This document shows positions 36,203-45,239 of a DNA stretch of 46,079 nt, in pieces. The notes below the pieces were generated by a model. That model saw nothing but the letters and a program-made list of their open reading frames with translations. It was not told the DNA's origin and did no database searches. The position numbers were made by a program, and so were the translations under genes. Every line of letters starts with the position of its first letter. The stretch's first letter is position 1. Source of the stretch: Desulfacinum hydrothermale DSM 13146 (lineage in GTDB: Bacteria; Desulfobacterota; Syntrophobacteria; Syntrophobacterales; DSM-9756); NCBI RefSeq assembly GCF_900176285.1, contig NZ_FWXF01000024.1:1-46079 (forward strand), in the 5' to 3' direction.

Positions 36203-37935
36203 ATCCTGCCGGACAGATCGCCCTCCGGCGTCTCATCCAACTGATCCGCCCCCACCTGCGCCGCCTGACTCTGGCGGGAGGCTGCATGCTGGCGGCATCG
36301 GCCACCAGCGCCGTGACGGCCTACCTGATCAAGCCGGCCATGGACGAGATCTTCATCAACAAGGAGGTGGCCATGCTCAAGCTCCTTCCGGCCGCCTTCC
36401 TGCTGGTGTCCCTGCTGAAAGCCATCTCCGAATGGGGCAGCACCTACTTTTTGCAGTCCGTGGGGCTTCGAGCCGTGGCCGATCTTCGCCAGCAGCTCTT
36501 CAACCACATCCACGACCTGCCCCTGGGCTTCTTCGACAAGGCCAAGACGGGCGTGCTCATGAGCCGCATCACCAACGACGTGAAGGAAATCCAGATGGCG
36601 GTGACCCGAGCGGTCACGGGCATGGTCAAGGACTCCCTCACGGTGGTGGGGCTGATCTTCGTGGTCTTTTACCAGAACTGGAAGCTGGCCATCATCGCTG
36701 TGGCCGTTCTGCCCCTGGCCTTCTATCCCCTGGTGCGCTTCGGAAGGCGGCTTCGAAAGCTGGCCAAGAAACGCCAGCAAACGGTGGGAAGCCTCAACAC
36801 GGTCCTCCACGAAAGCTTTTCGGGCGCTCGGGTTGTCAAGGCCTTCACCATGGAGGACCACGAAAAGCGCCGCTTTGCCGAGCAAAATCGCGGCGTCCTC
36901 CGCTATCAGCTGAAGACGCTGCGCATCAACGCGCTGTCCAGCCCGCTCATGGAGTTCATTGGTGCCATCGGCATCTCCGCCATCATCGGCTACGGCGGGT
37001 ACCAGGTGGTCACCGGCGCGTCCACGCCCGGCACCTTCTTTTCCTTTCTGGGCGCTCTGCTCATGCTGTACAAGCCCGTCAAAAGCCTCAATAAGCTGAA
37101 CAGCACCCTGCAGATGGGCATCGCCTCCATGATCCGCGTCTACGAAATCCTGGACCGAAAGACCGACATTGTGGAAAAGCCGGGCGCCGCGGTGTTGGAA
37201 CGGGCCCAGGGCGCCGTGGAATTCCGGGACGTGTCTTTTGCCTACGATACCGAGCCCGTCCTGAAAGAGATCAACCTCCGGGTGCGTCCCGGCGAAATCG
37301 TCGCCCTGGTGGGAAGCAGCGGCGGCGGCAAGACCACCCTGGTCAATCTCATCCCGCGCTTCTACGACGTGAGCCGGGGAGCGATCCTAGTGGACGGGAT
37401 CGATGTGCGGGACCTGAACCTGCGATCCCTCCGCAACCAGATCGCCATGGTGACCCAGCAGAGTTTTCTCTTCAACGACACGGTGCGAAACAACATCGCC
37501 TACGGGGCCCCCTGGAAGGACGAAGAGGCCATTGTCGAAGCCGCCAAGGCCGCCTACGCCTATGACTTCATCATGGAACTTCCCAACGGCTTCGATACCG
37601 TGGTGGGCGAACAGGGGGTCATGCTTTCGGGTGGACAGAGGCAACGGATTTGCATCGCTCGGGCTCTGCTCAAAGACGCTCCCATCCTCATCCTGGATGA
37701 AGCCACCTCGGCCCTGGACAGCGAATCGGAACAGGCGGTGCAACGGGCCCTGGAAAACCTCATGCGCGGGCGCACTACCTTCGTGATCGCCCACCGTCTG
37801 TCCACCGTGCAGATCGCCGATCGCATCCTGGTGATCAGCAACGGCCGGATTGTGGAGGAAGGCCCCCATCAGGCCCTACTGGCCCAAAGGGGAGAATACC
37901 GCCGACTCTACGACATCCAGATCCAGCGCGGCTGA
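36190..37935 (+). CDS. msbA: Lipid A export ABC transporter, permease-ATPase (MsbA)
   Basis: 581 residues, a full half-transporter. Six transmembrane helices (about 20-310) include the coupling segment LPLGFFDKAKTGVLMSRITN. The ATPase domain (about 340-581) has Walker A LVGSSGGGKTTLVN, Q-loop VTQQSFLFNDTVRNNIAYG, signature MLSGGQRQRICIARALL, Walker B ILILDEATSALD and the H-loop FVIAHRLST. MsbA flips lipid A-core across the inner membrane. Placement between lpxB and waaA supports this over a generic multidrug exporter. Confidence 0.93.
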   Translation: MRFLDPAGQIALRRLIQLIRPHLRRLTLAGGCMLAASATSAVTAYLIKPAMDEIFINKEVAMLKLLPAAFLLVSLLKAISEWGSTYFLQSVGLRAVADLRQQLFNHIHDLPLGFFDKAKTGVLMSRITNDVKEIQMAVTRAVTGMVKDSLTVVGLIFVVFYQNWKLAIIAVAVLPLAFYPLVRFGRRLRKLAKKRQQTVGSLNTVLHESFSGARVVKAFTMEDHEKRRFAEQNRGVLRYQLKTLRINALSSPLMEFIGAIGISAIIGYGGYQVVTGASTPGTFFSFLGALLMLYKPVKSLNKLNSTLQMGIASMIRVYEILDRKTDIVEKPGAAVLERAQGAVEFRDVSFAYDTEPVLKEINLRVRPGEIVALVGSSGGGKTTLVNLIPRFYDVSRGAILVDGIDVRDLNLRSLRNQIAMVTQQSFLFNDTVRNNIAYGAPWKDEEAIVEAAKAAYAYDFIMELPNGFDTVVGEQGVMLSGGQRQRICIARALLKDAPILILDEATSALDSESEQAVQRALENLMRGRTTFVIAHRLSTVQIADRILVISNGRIVEEGPHQALLAQRGEYRRLYDIQIQRG

Positions 37936-38046
37936 ATGGATGGCCGGGTGACGGAGCGAGACGTTCCTTCGCCCATCGGCGCAAAAGCACAGCCGCATGA
38001 CCTGCGAAGAAGGCATCCCCCAGGAGCCGAGACCCACCACGCACGG

Positions 38047-39366
38047 ATGACGGCCCAGCCCATGGAAACCCTTTTCCACCTTACCTACAATGCGGTGATG
38101 ACGGCGGCCTGGCCCGCTTTGTGGACCTACTATCGGCTTTCCGCCGCCACTTCGGGAAAGTATGCAACAACCTACCGCCAGCGCCTGGGATTGGACCTCC
38201 CCGAACGGCAGGACTCTCGCCGGCGCCCCATCTGGATCCACGCCCTGTCCGTGGGTGAGACGCTTTCGGCGGTTCCGCTCCTTCGGGCTCTCCGCCACCA
38301 GTTTCCTTCCATACCCTTCGTCTTTTCGACGGCCACCGAAAAGGGCCTGCTCATGGCCCGAAGCCGCGTGGAACCTCTGGTGGAAGGGCTTTTCGTCCTT
38401 CCCCACGATCACCTCTGGACCATGCGGCGCCTGGTCCGAAATCTTCAGCCCCGCCTGTTCGTCCTGGTGGAAACGGATCTGTGGCCCAACCTGCTAAGAG
38501 AGCTCCAAAAGAACCGCACACCGGCGGTACTCGTCAATGCCCGCCTTTCCCCCCCCTCCTACGCCCGATTCCGCCGCATCGCTCCCATCGTCTCGCCCCT
38601 TTTTGAAACCTTTTCCGCAGTCTTCGTCCAGTCTTCCCTGGACGCGGAAAGGTTCCGCTCCCTGGGCGTCTCGGCGCGCCGGCTTCATGCCACGGGCAAC
38701 CTGAAATTCGACCATGCGCTGCTGCAGGCGGAAGGGATGCAAGACGAGGCCCAGAAGACGATCCTTGCCACACGGCCAAACGGAAGGCGCCGACCCGTGT
38801 GGATCGCCGGAAGCACCCATCCGGGAGAAGAACCCCTTCTGGTGGAGGCCCACCGCGCCGTGCTGGCCCGACACCCGGACGCTCTGCTGGTCCTGGCGCC
38901 CCGCCATATCGAACGGGCGACCCACATCTCGGCCTTGTGCGCCCGGTCGGGCTTGCGAGCCGCCCGGCGCAGCCACCGTGACCCGGTGCAGTCCGCTCCC
39001 ATCCTCATCCTGGACACCCTGGGCGAGCTGGCCCGCTGCTATGCCCAGGCGGACGCCGCCTTCATCGGCGGAAGCCTCATCCCGTCCGGCGGTCACAACC
39101 CACTGGAAGCCTCCGTTCACGGGGTTCCCTGCTGCTGGGGCCCCCATCTTTTCAATTTTCGGGAAATGGAAGACTTTCTGCTCCAGGTGGGATGCGGCCG
39201 CGTGGTCCGCCAGGCCGCCGATGTGGCCGCTTTCGTACTGGAATCCTTCGCCCGTGCGGACACCCCGACCGCCCGTCATCCGTGCCGGGAAGCGGTGCGC
39301 AATAACGCCGGCGCCGCTCAGCGAATCGCCCGTCTCCTGGCCCTTTCCGTCATGAACCGCCCATGA
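38047..39366 (+). CDS. waaA: Kdo transferase (3-deoxy-D-manno-octulosonic acid transferase)
   Basis: About 439 residues; starts at 37936, 38047 and 38062 are possible and none has a good ribosome site. I use 38047 because the membrane-anchor helix (FHLTYNAVMTAAWPALWTYY) then starts close to the N-terminus. Family motifs: IHALSVGETLSAVPLLRAL, FVFSTATEKGLLMAR, LVETDLWPNLLREL, VQSSLDAERFRSLGV, GNLKFD, IAGSTHPGEE, FIGGSLIPSGGHNPLEA. It adds Kdo to lipid IVA. Its last 17 bp overlap, on the other strand, the end of the M50-like gene. Confidence 0.92.
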   Translation: MTAQPMETLFHLTYNAVMTAAWPALWTYYRLSAATSGKYATTYRQRLGLDLPERQDSRRRPIWIHALSVGETLSAVPLLRALRHQFPSIPFVFSTATEKGLLMARSRVEPLVEGLFVLPHDHLWTMRRLVRNLQPRLFVLVETDLWPNLLRELQKNRTPAVLVNARLSPPSYARFRRIAPIVSPLFETFSAVFVQSSLDAERFRSLGVSARRLHATGNLKFDHALLQAEGMQDEAQKTILATRPNGRRRPVWIAGSTHPGEEPLLVEAHRAVLARHPDALLVLAPRHIERATHISALCARSGLRAARRSHRDPVQSAPILILDTLGELARCYAQADAAFIGGSLIPSGGHNPLEASVHGVPCCWGPHLFNFREMEDFLLQVGCGRVVRQAADVAAFVLESFARADTPTARHPCREAVRNNAGAAQRIARLLALSVMNRP

Positions 39367-39973
39367 GCAACCCATAAATGCCCGCGCTCAGGTGCCCTGT
39401 CCAGGCGGCCAGCCCGTTGTGACAGGCGGCAACCTCCCAGACCACCAGCCCCGTCAGCACCAGCGCTCCCGCCCAGTCGATTCCCTTGGCCGTGACATCT
39501 CCCCCCGGGAGCAGCAACGCCAGAGCCCGTCCCACCGCCAGGGGCGGCAGTGGGATCAGAAAATTGGCCACGGCGAATTGCAGGTTCACCGCAATGCAGA
39601 TCTTGAACATGGCGGAAGAAAAGAGCAGGTCGTGGAGGGTGCTCACCACCCCGGCCAGGACCAGATTTCCCAGGGATCCCGCCAGGTGGGCCACCAGCGG
39701 GTAACTCCAGTGCCCCTTCAGGTCTTGGGTGGACAGGCGCGGCGGTCGCGTCCAGCCCCAGCCGGCCAGAACCATGACCGGCAAGGCGCGCACATCCAGA
39801 TAAGCTATGGGATTGAACCGAAAGGGAATCTTGGCCTGGGCTGGGGACGGCTTTTGGATCAATAGGCCGAAAAAGGCCCGGGCTTCCCCGTGGATGGTGA
39901 CGGCCAGAAGCAGCCCCACCACCACCCCCAAGATTTCGTCCAGGCTCCGCATCGTGTATGGTACGACGGTCAT
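39350..39973 (-). CDS. Site-2 protease (M50)-like membrane protein with lost catalytic residues
   Basis: 207 residues; the start has AAGGAGG at a good distance. Several hydrophobic helices (ILGVVVGLLLAVTIHGEARA, YPLVAHLAGSLGNLVLAGVV, ALVLTGLVVWEVAA) match the topology of M50 rhomboid-sized S2Ps. Landmarks are RFNPIAYLDVRALPVMVLAG, GWTRPP and VANFLIPLPPLAVGRAL. In active S2Ps the first helix holds HExxH and the last motif reads NxxPxPPLDGG. Here they are HGEAR and PPLAVGR, so the second zinc His and the Asp ligand are gone. It is probably an inactive pseudoprotease that binds rather than cuts substrates. The 3' end overlaps waaA. Confidence 0.72.
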   Translation of the reverse strand: MTVVPYTMRSLDEILGVVVGLLLAVTIHGEARAFFGLLIQKPSPAQAKIPFRFNPIAYLDVRALPVMVLAGWGWTRPPRLSTQDLKGHWSYPLVAHLAGSLGNLVLAGVVSTLHDLLFSSAMFKICIAVNLQFAVANFLIPLPPLAVGRALALLLPGGDVTAKGIDWAGALVLTGLVVWEVAACHNGLAAWTGHLSAGIYGLLMGGS

Positions 39974-40103
39974 GGAATCCTCCTTCGTTGTCCCATAGTG
40001 GGGTTCGGGGTGCTGTTTTCCTCCTTATCACACGGGCCGAAAAGCGCTCAAGGAATTGCCCGGATCCGCCGATGCAATAGGCAAGGCCTCCGTGCCCCCC
40101 AGG

Positions 40104-40132
40104 TTGACTTGCAACACCCCCTGTGTTAATTA
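40104..40132 (+). promoter_or_regulatory. Candidate promoter of ptsH
   Basis: TTGACT, a 17-bp spacer and TAATTA, about 30 bp before the HPr start. The AT-rich TTAATTAG stands out in this stretch. The -10 match is weak. Confidence 0.4.
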
Positions 40133-40160
40133 GCGACCACTTTTGGAAGGAAGAAAGGCA

Positions 40161-40460
40161 ATGGGTTGGATGGCATTGGCGGATCAGGTGGCGGAAATCG
40201 AGCAGGAATTCATCGTTACCAACCAACTGGGTTTTCACGCACGGGTGGCCGCCCAGATCGTTAAGACGGCATCCCGGTTCCGTTCCGATATCTGGCTCAT
40301 CAAGGATGAGACAACCGTCAACGGCAAAAGCATCCTGGACGTTTTGAGCCTCCAATGCCCGAAAGGAGCCACCGTGAAGGTGCTCACCCGTGGCGAGGAC
40401 GCGGAGGACGCCCTGAAGGCGGTGGCGGAGCTGTTTCAGAACAAGTTCGGAGAATCCTAG
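40161..40460 (+). CDS. ptsH: Phosphocarrier protein HPr
   Basis: 99 residues from the ATG at 40161, with AGAAAGG upstream. LGFHARVAAQIVKTA carries the phosphorylated His; GKSILDVLSL carries the Ser that HPr kinase modifies in many bacteria. The C-terminus VKVLTRGEDAEDALKAV completes the open-faced sandwich. An N-terminal extension of about 14 residues precedes the usual start. HPr passes phosphate from enzyme I. No sugar-specific EII gene is nearby, so this may be a regulatory PTS. Confidence 0.93.
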   Translation: MGWMALADQVAEIEQEFIVTNQLGFHARVAAQIVKTASRFRSDIWLIKDETTVNGKSILDVLSLQCPKGATVKVLTRGEDAEDALKAVAELFQNKFGES

Positions 40461-40513
40461 AGGCCACCGGCCTGTTCCTGTAGAGCCTCTTTCCGGGCAC
40501 CCCAATCCAGACA

Positions 40514-40575
40514 CCGAGACGGCGCTATTGCCGGGGCACAGGCGCCCCGATTCCACTGAGCCCGCTCGGTTTTTT
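40514..40575 (+). terminator. Hairpin and T-run between ptsH and ptsI
   Basis: CCGAG (40514-40518) can pair with CTCGG (40565-40569) around an inner perfect hairpin (CGGGGC/GCCCCG), followed by six T. It is a plausible terminator or attenuator that would lower ptsI relative to ptsH. Confidence 0.45.
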
Positions 40576-40615
40576 ATTGGACGCTCACAGGAGGCGACTT
40601 TTGCGAGGCACATCC

Positions 40616-42427
40616 ATGGACCCCAGGTCGCGCACACTGAAGGGTTTCGGCGTTTCGCCGGGCATTGCCATCGGCAAGGCCTTCCTGGTGGATGCAAGGC
40701 ACATCCCCATTCCGTTCTACACCTTGAGCACCGATGAACAGGTGGCCCGGGAATGCGCCCGGTTCGAGGAAGCCGTGACGGAAGTGGAGCGGGATCTGGA
40801 AACGATCAAACAGTCCATCCATCCGGACCTGAAGGAACAGGTGCACATCCTGGAAGCCCACCAGCTGATCCTTCGAGACCGTTTGCTCTACGACCAGACC
40901 CTGGATCTCATTCGCCGGGAACGGCTGAACGCCCTGTGGGCGCTCAAGCGATCCCTCAACAAGATCACGGAGATCTTCCAGTCCATGGAAGACGAATACG
41001 TGCGCAACCGGGTCACCGACGTGAGCAGTGTGGGCGAGCGGATCATGAATCGCCTGGCGGGCCGAAAGGCCAACGCCTTCGACGAGATCCGGGAGCGAGT
41101 GATCATCGTGGCCCAGGACATCTCTCCGGCCGACGCAGCCCAGATCCAGCTGGAAAAGACCCTGGGCTTCATCACCGACATGGGCGGACGCACGTCCCAC
41201 ACCTCCATCATGGCGGGAGCCCTTGGCATTCCGGCCATCGTGGGGGCGGAGCAGGCGACGCGCACCATCCGGACAGGCGACCTACTGATCCTGGACGGAT
41301 CCAGCGGCACGGTGGTGGTCAACCCCACCGAGGAGCAGATCGGCGACTATTATGAGCTTCAGGACGCCCTGGAAACCTACCTCAAGGAGATCTCCCGCAA
41401 GGCCCACCTGCCCGCCTGTACCCTGGACGGCCACAAGATCAACGTGGAGGCCAACATCGAGTTGCTGGAGGAGGTGGTGGCCGCCAAGGACCACGGGGCG
41501 GAAGCCGTCGGCCTTTACCGAACCGAATTTTCCTACATGAACCGGAGGCTGCCGCCCACCGAAGAAGATCTCTACAACGAATACCGGGAACTGGCGGAAC
41601 TCATGGCGCCCCTTCCCGTCACCATGCGCACCCTGGACCTGGGTGCGGAAAAGATGGGTCGGTGGCATCCCGGCATCGAGCAGCAGAACCCGGCCCTGGG
41701 GCTTCGGGCCATTCGGCTGTGCCTCCATCACGTGGATCTTTTCAAGGTCCAGTTGCGAGCGATCCTCAGGGCCAGCGCCGCCACTCGCAACATCCGGCTC
41801 ATGTTCCCCCTCATCTCCGGGGTGGGGGAACTGCAACGAAGCAAGGCCATTCTGGAGGAAGTGAAGTCGGAGCTGCGCCGGGAAGGCCGCGACTTCGACG
41901 ACAAGATGTCCGTGGGGGTGATGATCGAGGTGCCTTCGGCCGTGGCGGTGGCCGACATGCTGGCGGAAGAGGCGGATTTTTTCAGCATCGGCACCAACGA
42001 CCTGATCCAGTACACGCTGGCCATCGACCGGGTGAACGAGCACGTGGCCCATCTCTTTGACCCTTTGCACCCGGCGGTTTTACGACTTATAAGACAGGTG
42101 GTCTCCACGGCGCACAAGGCGGGCATTCCCGTGACGGTATGCGGTGAGATGGCCGGGGAGCCGCTCTATGTTCCCATGCTGCTGGGGCTGGAACTGGACA
42201 GCCTCAGCATGAATCCCCAGGCGATCCCCCGCGTGAAAAACCTTCTCCGCCGGGCCCAGCTTTCCGACTGCCGCCGTTTTGTTGCGGAAGCCCTCACCAT
42301 GCGAACCGCGGCGGAGATTCGCGAGGCCCTCCAGGACATGGTGCTGCGGGTCTTTCCCGAGGAGTTCAAGTTCTTCGACCCGGAGGCGCTGCAGCCCAAA
42401 TACCGGTCGAGCGAACCATACGTTTGA
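40616..42427 (+). CDS. ptsI: PTS enzyme I (phosphoenolpyruvate-protein phosphotransferase)
   Basis: 603 residues from the ATG at 40616 (GAGG upstream); a TTG at 40601 with CAGGAGG is also possible. The phospho-His domain has GGRTSHTSIMAGALGIPAIV. The PEP-binding C-terminal barrel shows GLYRTEFSYMNR, MRTLDLGAEKM, ENPALGLRAIR-like NPALGLRAIRLCL, MIEVPSAVAVADML, FFSIGTNDLIQYTLAIDR and the catalytic Cys in TVCGEMAG. It moves phosphate from PEP to HPr. It is a standard-length PtsI without a GAF domain, so not PtsP-like. Confidence 0.95.
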   Translation: MDPRSRTLKGFGVSPGIAIGKAFLVDARHIPIPFYTLSTDEQVARECARFEEAVTEVERDLETIKQSIHPDLKEQVHILEAHQLILRDRLLYDQTLDLIRRERLNALWALKRSLNKITEIFQSMEDEYVRNRVTDVSSVGERIMNRLAGRKANAFDEIRERVIIVAQDISPADAAQIQLEKTLGFITDMGGRTSHTSIMAGALGIPAIVGAEQATRTIRTGDLLILDGSSGTVVVNPTEEQIGDYYELQDALETYLKEISRKAHLPACTLDGHKINVEANIELLEEVVAAKDHGAEAVGLYRTEFSYMNRRLPPTEEDLYNEYRELAELMAPLPVTMRTLDLGAEKMGRWHPGIEQQNPALGLRAIRLCLHHVDLFKVQLRAILRASAATRNIRLMFPLISGVGELQRSKAILEEVKSELRREGRDFDDKMSVGVMIEVPSAVAVADMLAEEADFFSIGTNDLIQYTLAIDRVNEHVAHLFDPLHPAVLRLIRQVVSTAHKAGIPVTVCGEMAGEPLYVPMLLGLELDSLSMNPQAIPRVKNLLRRAQLSDCRRFVAEALTMRTAAEIREALQDMVLRVFPEEFKFFDPEALQPKYRSSEPYV

Positions 42428-42436
42428 GGCGTTGGC

Positions 42437-42922
42437 ATGGCACAAAAAAAGAACCGGAATCCGGACGGCATCAAGATCGTCTGCCAGAACAAGAAGGCAC
42501 GTCACGACTTCGAAATCGTGGAAACGGTGGAAGCGGGCCTGGTGCTTCAGGGAACGGAAGTGAAGTCGCTGCGCGAGGGCCGGGCCAACCTGAAGGACAG
42601 CTACGCCAAGATCAGGGGGGGCGAGGTCTGGCTCTACGACGTGCACATCAGCCCCTACCCCCACGCATCCTACAACAACCACGAACCGGAACGGACCCGC
42701 AAGCTCCTGCTGCACCGGCGGGAAATCCGGCGCCTTTTGGGCAAGACCCAGGAAAAGGGACTCACCCTGGTGCCCCTGAAGATCTATTTCAAGAGGGGAA
42801 AGGCCAAGGTGGAACTGGCCCTGGCCCGCGGGAAGAAAGCCTACGACAAGCGCCAGAGGATCAAGGAAAAAGAGGAAGCCCGGGAAATGGACCGGCTGCG
42901 GAAAAAGTACCATATCAGTTGA
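42437..42922 (+). CDS. smpB: SsrA-binding protein SmpB
   Basis: 161 residues. Family marks: [70 protein letters not shown] and a basic tail ([20 protein letters not shown]). SmpB brings tmRNA to stalled ribosomes. The tmRNA gene lies 122 bp downstream, an association seen in many bacteria. Confidence 0.96.
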   Translation: MAQKKNRNPDGIKIVCQNKKARHDFEIVETVEAGLVLQGTEVKSLREGRANLKDSYAKIRGGEVWLYDVHISPYPHASYNNHEPERTRKLLLHRREIRRLLGKTQEKGLTLVPLKIYFKRGKAKVELALARGKKAYDKRQRIKEKEEAREMDRLRKKYHIS

Positions 42923-42976
42923 GCCAAGGGATTGGGCCCAACGCTACCGCCGGCTTCGGAATGTTCCACAAAGCGG

Positions 42977-43005
42977 TTGACGAAACCGGATGGGGTGATT
43001 AAAAA
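42977..43005 (+). promoter_or_regulatory. Promoter of ssrA
   Basis: TTGACG (42977-42982), a 17-bp spacer, TAAAAA (43000-43005). About 30 bases of leader would be removed by RNase P to give the mature 5' end at 43045. Confidence 0.6.
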
Positions 43006-43044
43006 TAATGGGCTTACAGAGATCAATCAACAACCTGCCAAAAG

Positions 43045-43401
43045 GGGGGCGAAAAGGGTTCGACGGAGGTAGTGAAGCTTAAGGAGCATGCCGGGGGTCC
43101 TGACCGCCCGTTATCCGGTTGGGGTTAAAGACAAACGCAGACGACTATGCGTATGCCGCAGCCGCTTAGCGCGGCTGCCGTTCCTTCGGCCTGAGCCCGT
43201 AGGGCCGTAAGGAGCGTCGACTCCACGGGATAGCTTCCGCGGCCTTGCCCACAGCCAAGGAAGCGAACATTGAGTGGGCTAGCCACCGAGGGATCCGGTC
43301 ACGGGGAGCCCGAGGGAGCGAAAGCCAGATCCGTGACTAAGCATGTAGAGCCTTAAGTGGAATGCCTTCGGACGCGGGTTCGATTCCCGCCGCCTCCACC
43401 A
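43045..43401 (+). ncRNA. ssrA: tmRNA (transfer-messenger RNA)
   Basis: 357 nt. The tRNA-like ends pair GGGGGCG with CGCCTCC, followed by A and an encoded CCA; GGTTCGATTCC forms the T arm near the 3' end, and AAAAGGGTTCGACGGAGG follows the 5' acceptor arm as in other tmRNAs. The tag frame starts at GCA 43137 and ends at TAG 43167-43169, giving ADDYAYAAAA. The Ala-Ala C-terminus is the protease signal. The rest would fold as pseudoknots. Confidence 0.95.
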
Positions 43402-43434
43402 GTCCAAACTCCCAGCAAATGCAGGTGGTTACAT

Positions 43435-43469
43435 AAACCCCGGAAGACAAAGCATCTTCTGGGGTTTTT
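43435..43469 (+). terminator. Rho-independent terminator of ssrA
   Basis: AAACCCCGGAAGA and TCTTCTGGGGTTT pair over 13 bp (one G-T) with a 7-base loop and a following T-run. Confidence 0.9.
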
Positions 43470-43882
43470 GGTTTCTTAATAGCCCTAGAGAATCCATTGA
43501 TAACCAGGTTATTTGGGGAGGTATCGGTAAGAACACCGAAGTCTCTGTTTCAACAATGCCCCCACACCCAAGTAACACCCCGAAGCCGCTATACACATAA
43601 AAGTCGTCCAAATGCCTCTACCCTCTGTGCCAATGCAGATGAAACCTCCACCGCCTTTCTAGGCCGCAAACCTATCATGTGTCCCTTTACTCGGAAGACA
43701 CCCCACCACTTTGCCCCCTTTTTCAAATCAGCCGCCCTCGGCTTATCTTATGGTCCCGTTTCTGAAGACCACCATACAAAATAGCGAGGACCCGGGGTGA
43801 TGTGGTCTGGCGGGCCTTCAAGGGTTATGATGATGGAGTCGTGTTGTGATCGGAAGGTCCTCCCAAACACAAAGGAGAAAAA
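43470..43882. other. Intergenic region between ssrA and the amidase gene
   Basis: 413 bp, lower in GC than the genes. Short frames here have no ribosome site and no recognisable product. I see no repeat. A promoter for the amidase is expected but not evident. Confidence 0.5.
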
Positions 43883-45217
43883 ATGGCGAACCAGCCCTTG
43901 GAAAAATACGAACGAACAGGGGGGAATCAGACGGTATTCGTCAACGAATTCACCAACGGCATCCTCGATCCCGGGAAACCGATGCTGGGGCCTGTGGCCG
44001 ATGGCGGGCACATTGTTGCCAATACGGCACCTGGTTGTTGGGGCCCGATGATCACGCCGGAACTGCGCGGCGGTCACGAAGTCACGGTTCCAGTGGCGGT
44101 CGCGGGCGCGGAAACAGGGGATGCCATCGCCATCCGCATCCGGGATATTACCGTCACCTCACTGGCGACGGCTTCCGGAAACGATGTTTTCATGGACGGG
44201 CGCTACAACGGGGATCCCTACGTCGCGCGCCGCTGTCCGGGATGTGGGACCCCCAATCCAAAGACAAAAATTGAGGGGATCGGCCAAACAGCCGTACGCT
44301 GCATCGAGTGTGGAGCGGATGCCACGCCGTTTAACTTCACGCATGGCTATACCATCGCTTTTGACCCTGATTATCAGGTGGGGATCACTTTGGACCAGGC
44401 CGCCGCGGAGCAAATCGCCCGGGACGCCAAGCGCTATGCCGCACTCCCGGACAAATCCATCCAGAACTCCATTCTAACATTTGCTCCGCACGATCTGGTT
44501 GGCCTCATCACCCGCCTGCGCCCTTTCCTTGGACAACTGGGCACAGCTCCTGCGGTGCCCATGCCCGACTCCCACAATGCCGGCGATTTCGGTTCGTTTT
44601 TGATCGGAGCTCCCCATGAATATGCCCTGACCGCCGAACAGCTTGAAAAGCGCACCGACGGACATCTGGATATCAGCGCCGTGCGCACCGGAGCCATCCT
44701 CGTCTGTCCGGTAAAGGTACCGGGGGGCGGGGTGTACTTGGGTGACATGCACGCCCTCCAGGGTGATGGCGAGATTGCCGGGCATACCTGCGACGTTTCC
44801 GGAACCGTTACGTTGCAAGTTAACCTGCTCAAAGGTCTGGAGCTGGACGGCCCCATTCTTTTTCCTGTGTTGGAAGATCTTCCGTTCCTGGCCCGCCCGC
44901 TTTCTTTGGAAGAAAAAGCGCGAGCGGAAAAGCTCGCTCGTCACTACGGCTTGGCCACGTTGGAAGAGTCTCTGCCCATCTCGGTGATCGGATCCGGCCC
45001 CAATCTCAATGAAGCAACTGAGAACGGGTTGGAGCGCGCTGCAAGACTCCTGGAGATGAGCGTGCCCGAGGTCAAGAATCGGGCCACCATAGCCGGAGCT
45101 ATTCAGATCGGTCGACATCCCGGGATCGTGCAGGTCATCCTGCGCTCTCCTGTGGATCGCCTCGAAAAATTGGGGCTACTGCCGTTGGCCATGGAACAGT
45201 ACGGCAGCCCTCTCTGA
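43883..45217 (+). CDS. Acetamidase/formamidase family hydrolase
   Basis: 444 residues; AAAGGAG precedes the ATG. The FmdA/AmdA fold is suggested by IVANTAPGCWGPMITPELRG, VAVAGAETGDAIAIRIRDIT, RTGAILVCPVKVPGGGVYLG and DMHALQGDGEIAGHTCDVSG. Residues about 117-150 hold CPGCG and CIECG, a four-Cys zinc-ribbon-like insertion not in the classical enzymes. Members split formamide or acetamide into ammonia and acid; the true substrate here is open. No amide transporter is adjacent. It is flanked by the tmRNA and by mobile-element remains. Confidence 0.8.
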   Translation: MANQPLEKYERTGGNQTVFVNEFTNGILDPGKPMLGPVADGGHIVANTAPGCWGPMITPELRGGHEVTVPVAVAGAETGDAIAIRIRDITVTSLATASGNDVFMDGRYNGDPYVARRCPGCGTPNPKTKIEGIGQTAVRCIECGADATPFNFTHGYTIAFDPDYQVGITLDQAAAEQIARDAKRYAALPDKSIQNSILTFAPHDLVGLITRLRPFLGQLGTAPAVPMPDSHNAGDFGSFLIGAPHEYALTAEQLEKRTDGHLDISAVRTGAILVCPVKVPGGGVYLGDMHALQGDGEIAGHTCDVSGTVTLQVNLLKGLELDGPILFPVLEDLPFLARPLSLEEKARAEKLARHYGLATLEESLPISVIGSGPNLNEATENGLERAARLLEMSVPEVKNRATIAGAIQIGRHPGIVQVILRSPVDRLEKLGLLPLAMEQYGSPL

Positions 45218-45239
45218 ATCTGCGTAGCAGGACAGCAAG

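Noticed and set aside
43497-43784. 95-codon frame after ssrA
   Set aside because: No ribosome site, no recognisable sequence, and composition unlike a protein.
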